DNA from: UBA7359 sp038142205
GTDB taxonomy: Bacteria > Pseudomonadota > Gammaproteobacteria > Eutrophobiales > Eutrophobiaceae
Reading direction: 5' to 3'
NCBI GenBank assembly: GCA_038142205.1
Contig: JAYQJO010000001.1
Location: 1,488,001 to 1,552,000 of the forward strand
Length of the DNA: 64,000 nucleotides
Part shown: positions 26,650-36,958 of the stretch, piece by piece
Layout: every line of letters begins with the position of its first letter
Position numbering within the stretch: position 1 is the first letter of the stretch
Translations under genes and position numbers: made by a program
Notes under the pieces: generated by a model
The model's database searches: none
Seen by the model: only the letters and a program-made list of their open reading frames with translations
Told to the model about the DNA's origin: nothing

Positions 26650-27399
26650 TTATTTTCCTAGCCAGCCGCCGGCTGCCTGTATAGGTGTCATATCATTTTC
26701 TTTATTGATCCATGCTGACACCGCCATCTTTGGCGCGGTCTCAACGATATCTGGTAATTCCGTCATCACTGTATAAGCTGCTTTATTTTTATAGAGTGGT
26801 ATTGTTTTATATCCTAAAACAGTGAAGTCATGTTTTAATCTTTTGCCGTGATTCTCACCTGACTTAACATCGGTTTTAATATCAAAACCTAATACCGCTA
26901 TATTTAATATCAGCTTATTATTTTTCATCTTTTTTACCGGTTTAAAACCTGCTATCAATTCCATATCTTTAATATTCAGTTTTAATTGCCCTACTTCTTT
27001 ATCCGAATCGACATTTAGTTTTCTCAATCTGAAAAATGAACGCCATTCTTCACCGTTTAATAAAAAACCTGGCGTATACACTGTTTTCAGGTTTTTTGAG
27101 CGAGCATAACGCCGCTGCCTTGCTGAATACTCTGGCGAAGAAAACCGATCTTTCCAGCCGATGTAATTCCAATAATCAACATGAAAGGCAATAGGAATTA
27201 ATGAAGTCCATAAGCCTGAATGTGTTTTAAGTTCACTCAGATACCTGTCTGCTGGCGGACAACTACTACAGCCTTCGGATGTATAAAGCTCAAGCAAACT
27301 CACCTGAGTATTTGGACTAGTGTTTGTATTTTCTGCCTGTACTGGCGAGCAATAGAATAATAATAAAAATAGAGATAGCGTTTTAATCATAATCTTCAC
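26650..27399 (-). CDS. DUF1223 thioredoxin-like secreted protein
   Basis: A 249-residue protein with a signal peptide ending near residue 22 (VQA). The mature start SLLELYTSEGCSSCPPADRYLS carries the CxxC of the DUF1223 family, which has a thioredoxin-like fold, and FHVDYWNYIGWKDRFSSPEYSARQR is its second conserved block. Family function is not established; a periplasmic thiol role is plausible from the CxxC. Transcribed divergently from the AgcS transporter gene. Confidence 0.88.
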   Translation of the reverse strand: MKIMIKTLSLFLLLFYCSPVQAENTNTSPNTQVSLLELYTSEGCSSCPPADRYLSELKTHSGLWTSLIPIAFHVDYWNYIGWKDRFSSPEYSARQRRYARSKNLKTVYTPGFLLNGEEWRSFFRLRKLNVDSDKEVGQLKLNIKDMELIAGFKPVKKMKNNKLILNIAVLGFDIKTDVKSGENHGKRLKHDFTVLGYKTIPLYKNKAAYTVMTELPDIVETAPKMAVSAWINKENDMTPIQAAGGWLGK

Positions 27400-27475
27400 T
27401 GTAATTGTGTAGTGCCGATTTGACTAGTAAACACCGCTAATGTTCAATGCTTTTAAAAAATGATGAATCTAATCT

Positions 27476-28804
27476 ATGAATCAATTTGAACAGTTCTGGG
27501 CCGGCGTTGTTGATCTCCTTTGGGGCTTACCGCTTGTTGTATTTATACTTGTCGCCGGCATCTATTTTTCCAGCATTTCCCGCCTTTTACCTCTACGAGG
27601 ATTTTTCCATGCTTTTGTCATTCTTTCTGGCAAATATGATCGAAAAGATGCGCCGGGAGAAATTTCCCACTTCCAGGCATTAACGGTTGCGCTATCTGGC
27701 ACAATTGGCATGGGCAATATCGCCGGCGTGGCTATTGCTATCAGCATGGGCGGAGCTGGTGCGATTTTCTGGATGTGGGTTGCCGGTTTATTCGGCATGA
27801 TTATCAAGTTTTTCACCTGTACGCTTGCCTGCTTATACCGTAAAGAAGATGAGGACGGCGTTGAACAAGGTGGCCCTATGTATTTTATTGAATGTGGTTT
27901 GGGAAAGAAATTTAAACCCCTGGCCATTCTCTTTGCTATGGCAGGATTGATTGGCTGTATTCCGATGTTCCAGGTTAATCAACTAGCCGGACTGCTCCAT
28001 AGTGAGTTATCTATTTCACCGATTTATACGGGCTTGGGAGCTTTAATCTTTATTGGAATTATTATCATTGGCGGAGTAAAACGCATTGGTACTGTAACAG
28101 CAAGTATCGTACCTTTTATGTTTCTGGCTTATGTCATATCCAGCTTAATTATTATTTTTCTCAACGTTGAAATCGTCCCTTCCATTATTGCCGATATTTT
28201 TTATTCTGCATTTGGTAAGGAGGCTGTTGTTGGCGGCGCGACAGGCCTGATTTTTAAAGAAGTACTTGTCACCGGGATCAAGCGTGCTATTTTTTCAAAT
28301 GAAGCTGGCGTTGGCACTGAAGTAATGGCGCATGGCGCAGCAAAAACCAAAGAACCTGTGCGCGAAGGGCTGGTGGCGATGCTTGGCCCGTTTATCGATA
28401 CACATATTGTTTGCACTTGTACGGCACTTGTCATATTAAGTTCGGGTGTTAATCCAATGGACAGTGGTGTATTAATGACTGCGGAATCTTTTAATCAATC
28501 TTTACCAGGCATAGGTAATCTGATTGTTTACTTTGTTTTTACATTATTTGCCGTTTCAACAATGATTACCTATTCCTATTACAGCCTGAAATGCGCGCGT
28601 TATTTATTTGGAAATAAAATTGGCAAACATTTTGTTTATGTTTATCTAGCCATTATTCCATTAAGTGCTATCTGGACGCAGGGAACGATAATAAATATTA
28701 TCGATAGTATGTTTGCTCTAATGATCTTCCCGACTTTAATCGCAACATTATTGCTATCTAAAAAAGTACTTGTAGAAATGCAGCGTTACTTTGACAAGCT
28801 TTGA
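27476..28804 (+). CDS. Sodium:alanine/glycine symporter (AgcS family)
   Basis: A 442-residue inner-membrane transporter with about 10-11 helices. Family signatures are GTIGMGNIAGVAIAISMGGAGAIFWMWVAG (about 76-105) and the SNEAGVGTEVMAHGAAKT block (about 277-294), which forms the substrate and Na+ site in AgcS proteins. It imports alanine, glycine or related small amino acids with Na+. Single gene with no metabolic partner next to it. Confidence 0.93.
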   Translation: MNQFEQFWAGVVDLLWGLPLVVFILVAGIYFSSISRLLPLRGFFHAFVILSGKYDRKDAPGEISHFQALTVALSGTIGMGNIAGVAIAISMGGAGAIFWMWVAGLFGMIIKFFTCTLACLYRKEDEDGVEQGGPMYFIECGLGKKFKPLAILFAMAGLIGCIPMFQVNQLAGLLHSELSISPIYTGLGALIFIGIIIIGGVKRIGTVTASIVPFMFLAYVISSLIIIFLNVEIVPSIIADIFYSAFGKEAVVGGATGLIFKEVLVTGIKRAIFSNEAGVGTEVMAHGAAKTKEPVREGLVAMLGPFIDTHIVCTCTALVILSSGVNPMDSGVLMTAESFNQSLPGIGNLIVYFVFTLFAVSTMITYSYYSLKCARYLFGNKIGKHFVYVYLAIIPLSAIWTQGTIINIIDSMFALMIFPTLIATLLLSKKVLVEMQRYFDKL

Positions 28805-28920
28805 TACGGCTTTTGAAATAAGCCTTCACTATAATCAATCGAACCATCTATCTTACAGGTACTCAATAAGCTGGTTGAAACAAAAAAAGATAACTTTATT
28901 AAATTAAACACAGTGTTGTA

Positions 28921-30306
28921 TTAGAACTCTAAGTTCTTTGGCGTACGCGGAAAAGGAATAACATCGCGTATATTCGAAATACCGGAAACCAACATTAATA
29001 AACGTTCAAAACCTAAGCCAAACCCCGCATGCGGTACGCTTCCATATTTTCTTGTATCCAAGTACCACCAGTAATCAGCTTCATCAAAGCCCATATCATT
29101 AATACGCTTTTTTAAAACATCGTAACGTTCTTCACGTTGTGAACCACCGATAATTTCACCAATTGCCGGAACGAGAATATCCATCGCCGCGACGGTTTTC
29201 TCGTCGTCATTAAGTCGCATATAAAATGCTTTAATATCTTTTGGGTAGTCATAAACGATGACCGGCTGTTTAAAATGTTTCTCAGTTAGAAAACGTTCAT
29301 GCTCTGATTGCAAATCACTACCCCACTGGACAGGGAATTCAAACTTTTCTCCGCTCTTTTGTAACAGCTCAATAGCTTCAGTATAGGGAAGACGAATAAA
29401 ATCATTATTAACAATATTTTCCAGCGTTGACATTAAAGTCTTATCAACAAATTTGGCAAACAACTCCAGATCTTCTGCGCATTCTTCCATAGTGTATTTA
29501 ACTAAATACTGTATAAATTCCTGCCCAAGTTTCATATCATCTTGTAAATCAGCGAAAGCCATCTCCGGCTCAATCATCCAAAACTCAGATACATGACGAC
29601 TGGTGTTTGAGTTTTCTGCGCGGAAAGTTGGACCAAAGGTATAAACATCCCCCAGACTTAAACAGAATGTTTCTACAGATAATTGCCCTGATACTGTCAG
29701 GTTAGCTTCTTTCCCAAAAAAGTCCTGCTCAAAATCAACAACACTCTCTTTTTTTGGAATATTATTTAAATCGAGTGTTGTCACGCCGAACATTTCACCG
29801 GCACCTTCACAATCAGAGCCAGTAATAATCGGCGTATGTATCCATTGAAAATCACGTTCTTTAAAAAACTGATGAATCGCAAAGGATAGTTTTGAACGCA
29901 TTCGAAAAATGGCGCTATATTTATTTGAACGAGGTCTTAAGTGTGCAATCGTCCTTAAGTATTCATCTGTATGTCGTTTTTTCTGTATAGGAAAATCATC
30001 AGGTGCACCGCCTAAAATTTCTATTGCCCTAGCTTGGACTTCCCATTTTTGCCCTTTGCCCATTGAGGCTACCAGTTCACCACTGACGGATAATGCGGCT
30101 CCTGTTGTCAACTTAACGACTTCTTTATAATTTTCGAGATTGTTATCAACAATGATTTGAATATTCGACAAGCATGAACCATCATTTAATTCTATAAATG
30201 AAAAAGCCTTACTTTCCCTTAAGGTTCTAATCCAGCCTTTTATTAATACTGAACTCTGTTCATTTTCTGATTTAAGTAAATCAATTACCTTGCTTCGATC
30301 TGTCAT
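28921..30306 (-). CDS. asnS: Asparaginyl-tRNA synthetase
   Basis: A 461-residue class IIb synthetase: an N-terminal OB-fold anticodon-binding domain (about 15-100, VLIKGWIRTLRESK), then the catalytic core with class II motifs, including TFRAENSNTSRHVSEFWMIEPE (about 227-248) and the terminal motif 3 GFGLGFERLLMLVSGI (about 432-447). It charges tRNA-Asn directly. Ten bases upstream of it on the same strand lies a nucleotidyltransferase-like gene. Confidence 0.97.
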   Translation of the reverse strand: MTDRSKVIDLLKSENEQSSVLIKGWIRTLRESKAFSFIELNDGSCLSNIQIIVDNNLENYKEVVKLTTGAALSVSGELVASMGKGQKWEVQARAIEILGGAPDDFPIQKKRHTDEYLRTIAHLRPRSNKYSAIFRMRSKLSFAIHQFFKERDFQWIHTPIITGSDCEGAGEMFGVTTLDLNNIPKKESVVDFEQDFFGKEANLTVSGQLSVETFCLSLGDVYTFGPTFRAENSNTSRHVSEFWMIEPEMAFADLQDDMKLGQEFIQYLVKYTMEECAEDLELFAKFVDKTLMSTLENIVNNDFIRLPYTEAIELLQKSGEKFEFPVQWGSDLQSEHERFLTEKHFKQPVIVYDYPKDIKAFYMRLNDDEKTVAAMDILVPAIGEIIGGSQREERYDVLKKRINDMGFDEADYWWYLDTRKYGSVPHAGFGLGFERLLMLVSGISNIRDVIPFPRTPKNLEF

Positions 30307-30315
30307 GTCACATTC

Positions 30316-31278
30316 TCAATTAATTATTTTCTCATTTATTACGCGAATATACTCGCCTGTTGCTTCTCGGCTACTTCCTACTAATAAACGGTTTTTACCA
30401 TCGCTACCCTGTTCAACATAGCCTTCTGCTTCTATTCTTTCTTCTTTTTCTACCTGCCCTGTAAACGTTGCCGTATAAGATACAATTTCATTAATACTTT
30501 CATGTTCTACTATATAACGTGCTGGAAAGTCATAAGAAAAAGTATCATCTATGACAGCGGCCTCAATTCTTTTTTTCCCTAATTTATTAAAAGGCCCGCG
30601 TTCTTTTACTCGCTCGGTTTTATCGGGAATCATACTGACATCAACTTTCGTAGTTCCTGAAATAAATTTATTAAACTTTCTTGATTCATGCCATTGATAT
30701 TCTTCAAAACTAATACTGCAATCTCGACGTTGATAAGCATCTTGCCAAAATTCCTCATCCAGATAGTTTAATTGATCAGATTTCATTAAATCTTTTATGA
30801 CTGCTCGAACCTTAAAAAAGTTTTCTCTGCCATAAACCACCATGTCTATATCAGAACCACTATTATGCGTATTTAACATTAATGAACCGGTTATCCCCAG
30901 ACATTGTTTATTAATGCCTGCATTTATTAATAATTCGATAAAATTAATCGCATCTTTCTGAATACTGTCTGGCGCAGAACAGTTCAACAACCTATCAATT
31001 GCCTCTTCAGGATAATATATTTTTTTTATAAGGTTTAGAGCTATGCCATGTAATTCAATATCGGCATACTGACTATGAAAAACAAAATCCGGATAAATTT
31101 CTTTTACTATTGCGCCAGCTTTGCCAGTTTCAAGCTTCTGCATTACATTGTCATCTTTAACATAGCGCAACCATGTTAACGCTCGTTCATCTTCCTGATA
31201 TTCACTGACAACTGCAAAATAATATTTATTATCAATAACAATATAATCTTTAGGTCGAACAAGCATATTTTTAATCAA
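30316..31278 (-). CDS. Predicted nucleotidyltransferase-fold protein
   Basis: A 320-residue protein. The central segment LGITGSLMLNTHNSGSDIDMVVYG (about 122-145) is the minimal nucleotidyltransferase signature GS-x-SDxD, with a third Asp possibly in TKVDVSMIPD (about 211-220). The N-terminal ~90 residues and the C-terminal ~100-residue domain are unassigned. Family members are annotated as predicted nucleotidyltransferases; the substrate is unknown. Its start overlaps the end of the DUF4344 gene by 8 bases, so the two are probably co-translated and may work together. Confidence 0.7.
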   Translation of the reverse strand: MIKNMLVRPKDYIVIDNKYYFAVVSEYQEDERALTWLRYVKDDNVMQKLETGKAGAIVKEIYPDFVFHSQYADIELHGIALNLIKKIYYPEEAIDRLLNCSAPDSIQKDAINFIELLINAGINKQCLGITGSLMLNTHNSGSDIDMVVYGRENFFKVRAVIKDLMKSDQLNYLDEEFWQDAYQRRDCSISFEEYQWHESRKFNKFISGTTKVDVSMIPDKTERVKERGPFNKLGKKRIEAAVIDDTFSYDFPARYIVEHESINEIVSYTATFTGQVEKEERIEAEGYVEQGSDGKNRLLVGSSREATGEYIRVINEKIIN

Positions 31279-32041
31279 ATATTTTTTTATCCTTCAAATG
31301 CGGCTTCAATAACTTCCTCCAGGATCGGCTTTCCCGCTGGTAATCATCAATACATAAATCTGCCCGATCTTCGGTAATGTCTAGTTCTTCAATAAGGAAT
31401 TCATATCTGTCAGGCTGGCTTCCATAGATCATACAAATCGTATTATAAAAACGTTGAAAATCGAGACTATGTTCATCCCAGAAATCTATATCTGTTAACT
31501 CTTCTATATCTTCGCCTTCAAGATCAAACAAATCTGCCGCACTTAAAGCAACTTCTTCACCGTTTTTATTCGTTAAAATAACCAGCATGGTTGCTAGGCT
31601 ATCAACAGCATCTTCCTCTTTGCCTGTAATAGGTATTTGTAATAGTTCAACCAAAGCATGTCCTAGTTCGTGATAAAGCGTGTGTTCAATCACGTCCATT
31701 GTTACATCAAATAATTCTTCTATGGTTTGTACATACCGTGCATCTTTAAAACGTTGCATCACCTCTAAGGTAAATTCATCTGGCATGAATACTTTATGGG
31801 TTTCAGGGTCATATAATGGCCCATCATCGGCACCAAAAACAAATGTTATATCTTCGGGCACAATTAAATAATTATTCATTCGTTCTATGACTATTTTTGA
31901 TTCTCTCTCTACATAAGAGATTAATTCCTGTCGTTCTGTTACAGAATTTATACGTTCAAACTTGAACTTTCCATTCGCTAACGCAGGCAATGTAACCAAC
32001 AACATTGTAGCGACTAATACCGAACTGGATAATATATTCAT
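31271..32041 (-). CDS. DUF4344-type secreted metallopeptidase
   Basis: About 256 residues from the ATG at 32041 (MNILSSSVLVATMLLVTLPALA, a signal peptide); the ATG at 32056 adds five residues. The zinc-binding HELGH lies near residue 124 in HTLYHELGHALVELL, followed by GKEEDAVDSLATMLV, whose Glu/Asp could supply the third ligand. FVFGADDGPLYDPETHKVFMPDEF is also typical of DUF4344. Probably a periplasmic protease of unknown target. It sits 22 bp downstream of tag and overlaps the nucleotidyltransferase gene. Confidence 0.8.
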   Translation of the reverse strand: MNILSSSVLVATMLLVTLPALANGKFKFERINSVTERQELISYVERESKIVIERMNNYLIVPEDITFVFGADDGPLYDPETHKVFMPDEFTLEVMQRFKDARYVQTIEELFDVTMDVIEHTLYHELGHALVELLQIPITGKEEDAVDSLATMLVILTNKNGEEVALSAADLFDLEGEDIEELTDIDFWDEHSLDFQRFYNTICMIYGSQPDRYEFLIEELDITEDRADLCIDDYQRESRSWRKLLKPHLKDKKIFD

Positions 32042-32062
32042 TATTCTTCCCTGCATCCTATA

Positions 32063-32644
32063 TTAATCATTATTCTTTAATTCTATATAACGATAACAGT
32101 CAATAACATGATCATTAACCATGCCGGTTGCCTGCATGAAAGCATAACAAATTGTCGGGCCGACAAAGCTAAAACCGCGTTTTTTTAAATCTTTTGACAT
32201 CGTTCTTGATACGTCTGTTTCAGCGGGAATATCTTTTAAGGATTTCCATTTATTCTGGATTGTTTTTCCTTCAGTAAATTGCCAGATGTATTTATTGAAT
32301 GTACCAAATTCTTGTCTAACTTTAATAAATGCATTGGCATTTTTTACTGCCGCATGTACTTTCAACTTATTCCTGATTATTCCTGGGTTTTTTAATAATG
32401 ATTGAATCTTTGCTTCTTTATAGGTAGCAACTTTATTGAAATCAAACTGATCAAATGCTTCTTGATAATTTTTCCTCTTTTTTAAAACAGTAATCCAGCT
32501 TAAGCCTGCCTGCGCACCTTCAAGAATAAGGAACTCAAATAATTTATGATCAGAGTGTAACGGCACGCCCCATTCTTTATCATGATATTTTTCATATATT
32601 TTTTCACCGCTACACCATTCACAGCGAGAATTATTGTAAGTCAT
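32063..32644 (-). CDS. tag: DNA-3-methyladenine glycosylase I
   Basis: A 193-residue Tag. It begins NSRCEWCSGEKIYEKYHDKEWG, with the Cys/His zinc site and the base-binding Glu/Trp region, followed by LFEFLILEGAQAGLSWITVLKKR and a C-terminal GMVNDHVIDC with the remaining zinc ligands. It excises 3-methyladenine from DNA. First gene of a run with the DUF4344 and nucleotidyltransferase genes; a second alkylation-repair gene (alkB) lies about 12 kb away. Confidence 0.96.
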   Translation of the reverse strand: MTYNNSRCEWCSGEKIYEKYHDKEWGVPLHSDHKLFEFLILEGAQAGLSWITVLKKRKNYQEAFDQFDFNKVATYKEAKIQSLLKNPGIIRNKLKVHAAVKNANAFIKVRQEFGTFNKYIWQFTEGKTIQNKWKSLKDIPAETDVSRTMSKDLKKRGFSFVGPTICYAFMQATGMVNDHVIDCYRYIELKNND

Positions 32645-32813
32645 TGTTTACTCGTTAGTTTAAAGGTGGCTACGAATAACCATCGTTTTTTTTATTAAAG
32701 CAGTTTGTTTAAAAAGATTAAAGACTGCATGATTCTAGCCGATATAAGCTCCATAACCCATATCAAATTAATAATTACAATGCTAGGTGCTGCAAAAAAA
32801 AAAGGGGTTGGAA

Positions 32814-34766
32814 ATGACGACATCCAGAAGAGGGATGACGACAACCAAACGCCTTCATTTAATGTTAATTTTCACAATAATGTTCGCATTATTTTCATTG
32901 TTCTCTATTGCACAACTTTCTAAAGCCCTGCAATTACATCATTTAAACTTTATGTTCACACAGAACATAGAATCGTTATCAAACATGCTAGAGAAACATG
33001 CTGAAAAACCGCTGGTTGCCAAACAAACTATTGAACATTTGAATAAAATAAAGCAAACACAAGAAGAATGCCTCACCGTATTTAACACAGTTAATGGCTA
33101 TATCTTCAAGTTCGGCCAAACGATAAGAATAACATCCATCTGTGAAGAAAACCGGTTAATTGTTAATACCATTATAAACAAGCTGATTAATTACGAAGAT
33201 GAAAGAATGAGCGACGCAGAAGTCATTAACCGTTTAACTCACGCGTCTAAAAAATTAAAGGTTAATAGCGACAACTTTGAAGAACCTGTAAATGAGTTTG
33301 CTGATTCGATCAAGATGATGATTAAAAGTTTATTTTTACCATTTACATTTTTAATTATTTTTACTAGTTCTTTAGTATTACGAAAAATAAAATTAAAAAC
33401 ATTTCTTTTACATGATGCGATAGATAAGCTTGAAGAAAGCAAGAAAGAAAAAGAGAAGCTTGCTTATTATGATATTTTAACCCAACTTGCTAATCGTCAT
33501 TTGTTTTCAAAAATTCTTGAACACGAAATCAATCAGGCAAAACGCTACAACCATACATTTGCTATATTAAATATCGACCTTGACCGTTTCAAACTGATCA
33601 ACGATACCCTTGGACATGATGCTGGAGACGAACTGATTGTGCAGGTTAGCAAACGTCTGAAGGAATGTACACGTACCAGTGATACCGTCTCTCGCTTTGG
33701 TGGTGATGAATTTGTCATGTTAATTTCTGGCCCTAACTCGGAACAAGATGCGAAGATTGTTGCTGATAAGGTTGTTGAGCAAATAGCCCAGCCTTTCATG
33801 CTTGGCGAAAATGAAATGCATATTTCATCCAGTGTTGGCATTTCCTATTTTCCAGAAAATGGTAAAGACATACCTACCCTGCTTAAACATGCTGATATTG
33901 CCATGTATGAAGCAAAGCAAAATGGAAAAAATCAATTTCGTGCTTTTGATAATACAATTATCAATAAAATTGAACATCGTCTTACATTGGAAAAAGATAT
34001 CAGAAACTGTATAGAAAGAGAGTTATCCCTATACTTTCAACCTGTCGTAAACCTAAGAACAATGAAAATTATTGGCGCAGAGTCTTTAGTACGCTGGAAA
34101 CATAAAGAAAAAGGAATGATTTTGCCGGATGAATTTATTCCTATTGCCGAGTCTATCGGTCTGATTGATGCCATCGGTGAATGGGTCATCAATGAATCGT
34201 GTAAACAATGTAAAATATGGCGTGAATTATCTGGTGAGAACTTTTTTGTTGCTGTTAATGTTTCTGCACGTCAGTTAAAAAACAATAAACTCGTTGAGTT
34301 TATAAAGGAAAAACTGGCGTATTACGAACTTCCTGTTGATGCACTTGATATTGAAATTACCGAAAGCGTATTTTACGGGGATGATCCTAATGCAATTGAC
34401 AACCTCAATAAACTATCAGAAACAGGACTTAAACTGCTACTTGATGATTTTGGTACAGGCTACAGTTCATTAAGTAGTTTACATGGGATGCCATTTGATT
34501 TTTTGAAAATAGACAAGAGCTTTATGGATGTAAAACATAGTAAAAAAGCAATCATGACAAAGTCGATTATTGATATGGCAAAAAACTTTAACCTTCAAAT
34601 TGTTGCTGAAGGTGTCGAAGATCAAAGTGCCGTTGATTATTTACTCGAACATGATTGCGTCTATGCGCAGGGGTACTTTTTTCAAAGACCCGTTCCTGCA
34701 GAAGAACTTGATATTACAAAAACTTATAAACAAGAAAAATCAAATATCGTTGCCTTGAAAACGTAA
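32814..34766 (+). CDS. Membrane-bound GGDEF-EAL cyclic-di-GMP enzyme
   Basis: About 650 residues. I take the ATG at 32814, which has AGGGG just ahead; an earlier ATG at 32787 precedes a 10-A run. Two membrane helices (about 15-40 and 175-195) enclose a periplasmic sensor region of ~130 residues. The cyclase domain has an intact GGDEF preceded five residues earlier by RTSD, the product-inhibition site. The EAL domain has GAESLVRW (ESL for EAL) and DDFGTGYSSL. Both activities, or feedback-controlled cyclase plus phosphodiesterase, are possible. Confidence 0.93.
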   Translation: MTTSRRGMTTTKRLHLMLIFTIMFALFSLFSIAQLSKALQLHHLNFMFTQNIESLSNMLEKHAEKPLVAKQTIEHLNKIKQTQEECLTVFNTVNGYIFKFGQTIRITSICEENRLIVNTIINKLINYEDERMSDAEVINRLTHASKKLKVNSDNFEEPVNEFADSIKMMIKSLFLPFTFLIIFTSSLVLRKIKLKTFLLHDAIDKLEESKKEKEKLAYYDILTQLANRHLFSKILEHEINQAKRYNHTFAILNIDLDRFKLINDTLGHDAGDELIVQVSKRLKECTRTSDTVSRFGGDEFVMLISGPNSEQDAKIVADKVVEQIAQPFMLGENEMHISSSVGISYFPENGKDIPTLLKHADIAMYEAKQNGKNQFRAFDNTIINKIEHRLTLEKDIRNCIERELSLYFQPVVNLRTMKIIGAESLVRWKHKEKGMILPDEFIPIAESIGLIDAIGEWVINESCKQCKIWRELSGENFFVAVNVSARQLKNNKLVEFIKEKLAYYELPVDALDIEITESVFYGDDPNAIDNLNKLSETGLKLLLDDFGTGYSSLSSLHGMPFDFLKIDKSFMDVKHSKKAIMTKSIIDMAKNFNLQIVAEGVEDQSAVDYLLEHDCVYAQGYFFQRPVPAEELDITKTYKQEKSNIVALKT

Positions 34767-34894
34767 GTACTTTTTCAACAGTATTATCAGTATTCCAATA
34801 TTTCACGCAGATAAACTTAAACATATTAGTTAATTACTCTTAATAATCGTATTTAAAACTCTTAAATTAAGTTCATTAATCAAGATATGACTTC

Positions 34895-36562
34895 TTAATG
34901 CTCAGCAGCACCCTCTGCACCTAACCCTGTTTGAGATCGCACATATTGATTTTCAAATTCAAGTGCTTCTGCTTTAGCTGATTCTGAATTATCAAGTTTT
35001 GAAACTAGAAAAATAAATATAAATGCTGCGCTCATGGAAAATAAAGCTGGATGTTTATAGGGAAAGATAGCTTGTTCATTACCAAGAATATCAACCCAAA
35101 TGGTAGGACCAAAAATCATACACAGTATCGCTGTAATCAAACCAATACTACCGCCGACAAATGCGCCGCGAGTTGTAAGCTTTTGCCAGTACATTGATAA
35201 AAATAATATCGGGAAGTTAACGCTTGCAGCTATCGCAAAAGCCAAACCAACCATATAAGCCACATTTTGTTGTTCAAAAATGATGCCAAGAAAAATCGCA
35301 ACAATACCAAGCGCAATGGTTGATATTCTTGAGACACGAACCTCCTCTCCTTCCAATACTTGTCCATGTCGTATCACACTGGCATAAAGATCATGCGATA
35401 TTGCCGAAGCACCTGATAAGGTTAAACCGGAAACAACCGCAAGAATCGTTGCAAAAGCAACCGCTGAGATAAAGCCAAGAAACACTTCTCCACCAACAGC
35501 CTTAGACAAATGAATCGCTGCCATATTATTGCCGCCTAAAATACCACCTGTTTTGGAATCTAAAAACTCAGGGTTATTAGTCAACAGAACAATAGCGCCG
35601 AAACCTATAATAAATGTCAGTATATAAAAATAACCAATGAAGCCAGTTGCATAAAATACAGATTTACGTGCTTCACGTGCATCAGGAACGGTAAAAAAAC
35701 GCATAAGAATATGAGGTAATCCGGCAGTACCAAAAATTAACGCCAGACCTAACGAAATAGCGGAGACAGGGTCGGAAACCAGTCCGCCCGGCGCCATAAT
35801 ACTTATCCCTGTATCATGCACATCAACAGCAGTACGGAACAATAACTCAAATGAAAAATCCATTTTCGACATCACAGCAATAGCCATAAAACTGGCACCG
35901 AGTAATAATAAAATCGCTTTAATAATCTGAACCCAGGTGGTAGCGAGCATACCACCGAACGTGACATACAAAATCATCAAAATGCCAACAATGACAACGG
36001 CAACAATATATTCAAGACCAAACAAGATCTGAATCAATTTCCCTGCACCAACCAGTTGTGCAATTAAATAGAGTAAGACAACGGTTAAAGTACCGCTCGC
36101 CGCCAAGCTTCGAATAGGCGCAGGCTTTAAACGATAACTTACCGCATCAGCAAAAGTATATTTACCCAGGTTTCTTAAACGTTCAGCAAGTAAAAATAAG
36201 ATAAGAGGCCAACCAACGAGAAAACCGATTGAATAAATCAAACCATCAAAACCACTCGCAAAAACTAAACCTGAAATACCTAGAAATGAGGCTGCCGACA
36301 TATAATCACCCGCGATTGCCAAACCATTTTGAAAACCGGTTATCGAACCACCTGCGGCATAAAAATCTTTCGTACTTTTTGTTCGCCTCGCAGCCCAGTA
36401 GGTAATACCCAATGTTGCTGTTACAAAAGCCAGAAATAAGGTGATCGCTGTCGGGTTGAGCGATTGTTTATCAACTTCGCCTTGTATTGCATCGGCGGCA
36501 TACGCCACCGTTGGTAAAGAAATAAAAAATAAAATGATTAAATGAGAAAAGATATTACGCAT
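34895..36562 (-). CDS. actP: Acetate/cation symporter (ActP-like sodium:solute symporter)
   Basis: About 555 residues with some 13 hydrophobic helices. I use the ATG at 36562, giving a signal-like start MRNIFSHLIILFFISLPTVAYA; the longer start at 36580 overlaps the preceding gene. YWAARRTKSTKDFYAAGGSITGFQNGLAIAGDYMSAASFLG is the SSS-family N-terminal signature and FGTAGLPHILMRFFTVPDA is conserved in ActP. It imports acetate and other short monocarboxylates, fitting isocitrate lyase elsewhere in the window. Downstream of and coupled to a DUF485 gene, the usual yjcH-actP pair. Confidence 0.93.
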   Translation of the reverse strand: MRNIFSHLIILFFISLPTVAYAADAIQGEVDKQSLNPTAITLFLAFVTATLGITYWAARRTKSTKDFYAAGGSITGFQNGLAIAGDYMSAASFLGISGLVFASGFDGLIYSIGFLVGWPLILFLLAERLRNLGKYTFADAVSYRLKPAPIRSLAASGTLTVVLLYLIAQLVGAGKLIQILFGLEYIVAVVIVGILMILYVTFGGMLATTWVQIIKAILLLLGASFMAIAVMSKMDFSFELLFRTAVDVHDTGISIMAPGGLVSDPVSAISLGLALIFGTAGLPHILMRFFTVPDAREARKSVFYATGFIGYFYILTFIIGFGAIVLLTNNPEFLDSKTGGILGGNNMAAIHLSKAVGGEVFLGFISAVAFATILAVVSGLTLSGASAISHDLYASVIRHGQVLEGEEVRVSRISTIALGIVAIFLGIIFEQQNVAYMVGLAFAIAASVNFPILFLSMYWQKLTTRGAFVGGSIGLITAILCMIFGPTIWVDILGNEQAIFPYKHPALFSMSAAFIFIFLVSKLDNSESAKAEALEFENQYVRSQTGLGAEGAAEH

Positions 36563-36848
36563 CTGAGTTTTTCCTCGCATGTTCTACAATGTCTTTTATT
36601 AAATGATCAAATTCACCATTCGCTCTATAAACATAAACACCTGTTAGCAAAAAACTAAGAACAATAACGAATAAACCGATAGGAATTCCCCACGTAATAA
36701 CACTATCTTCATAAATGGGAATAGCAAATATTTCGGGAGCAAAAGCAATGATAAGAATAAAACTGAAATAAGTGAGAAAAACAGTACATGTTAACAACCA
36801 GCTAAACTGACCGCGTTTTTGTTCCAGTATGAAACTCCGGATCTGCAT
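36555..36848 (-). CDS. yjcH: DUF485 membrane protein (YjcH-like)
   Basis: A 97-residue protein with two hydrophobic helices (about 20-43 and 54-76). LLTCTVFLTYFSFILIIAFAPEIFA and WGIPIGLFVIVLSFLLTGVYV match the DUF485 family, small inner-membrane partners encoded next to ActP-type symporters. Its end overlaps the actP start region, so the two are translationally coupled. Likely role: assembly or modulation of the permease. Confidence 0.9.
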   Translation of the reverse strand: MQIRSFILEQKRGQFSWLLTCTVFLTYFSFILIIAFAPEIFAIPIYEDSVITWGIPIGLFVIVLSFLLTGVYVYRANGEFDHLIKDIVEHARKNSDA

Positions 36849-36958
36849 ATATCTGTTTAAAGAGATGCTCCATCGTTCGCCCCCACTTTATTTATTGTTA
36901 TAACTCGATGGTATCACAGCTGATTTTTTACGCACTCTGATTTGTCTGGAAAAGTTAT

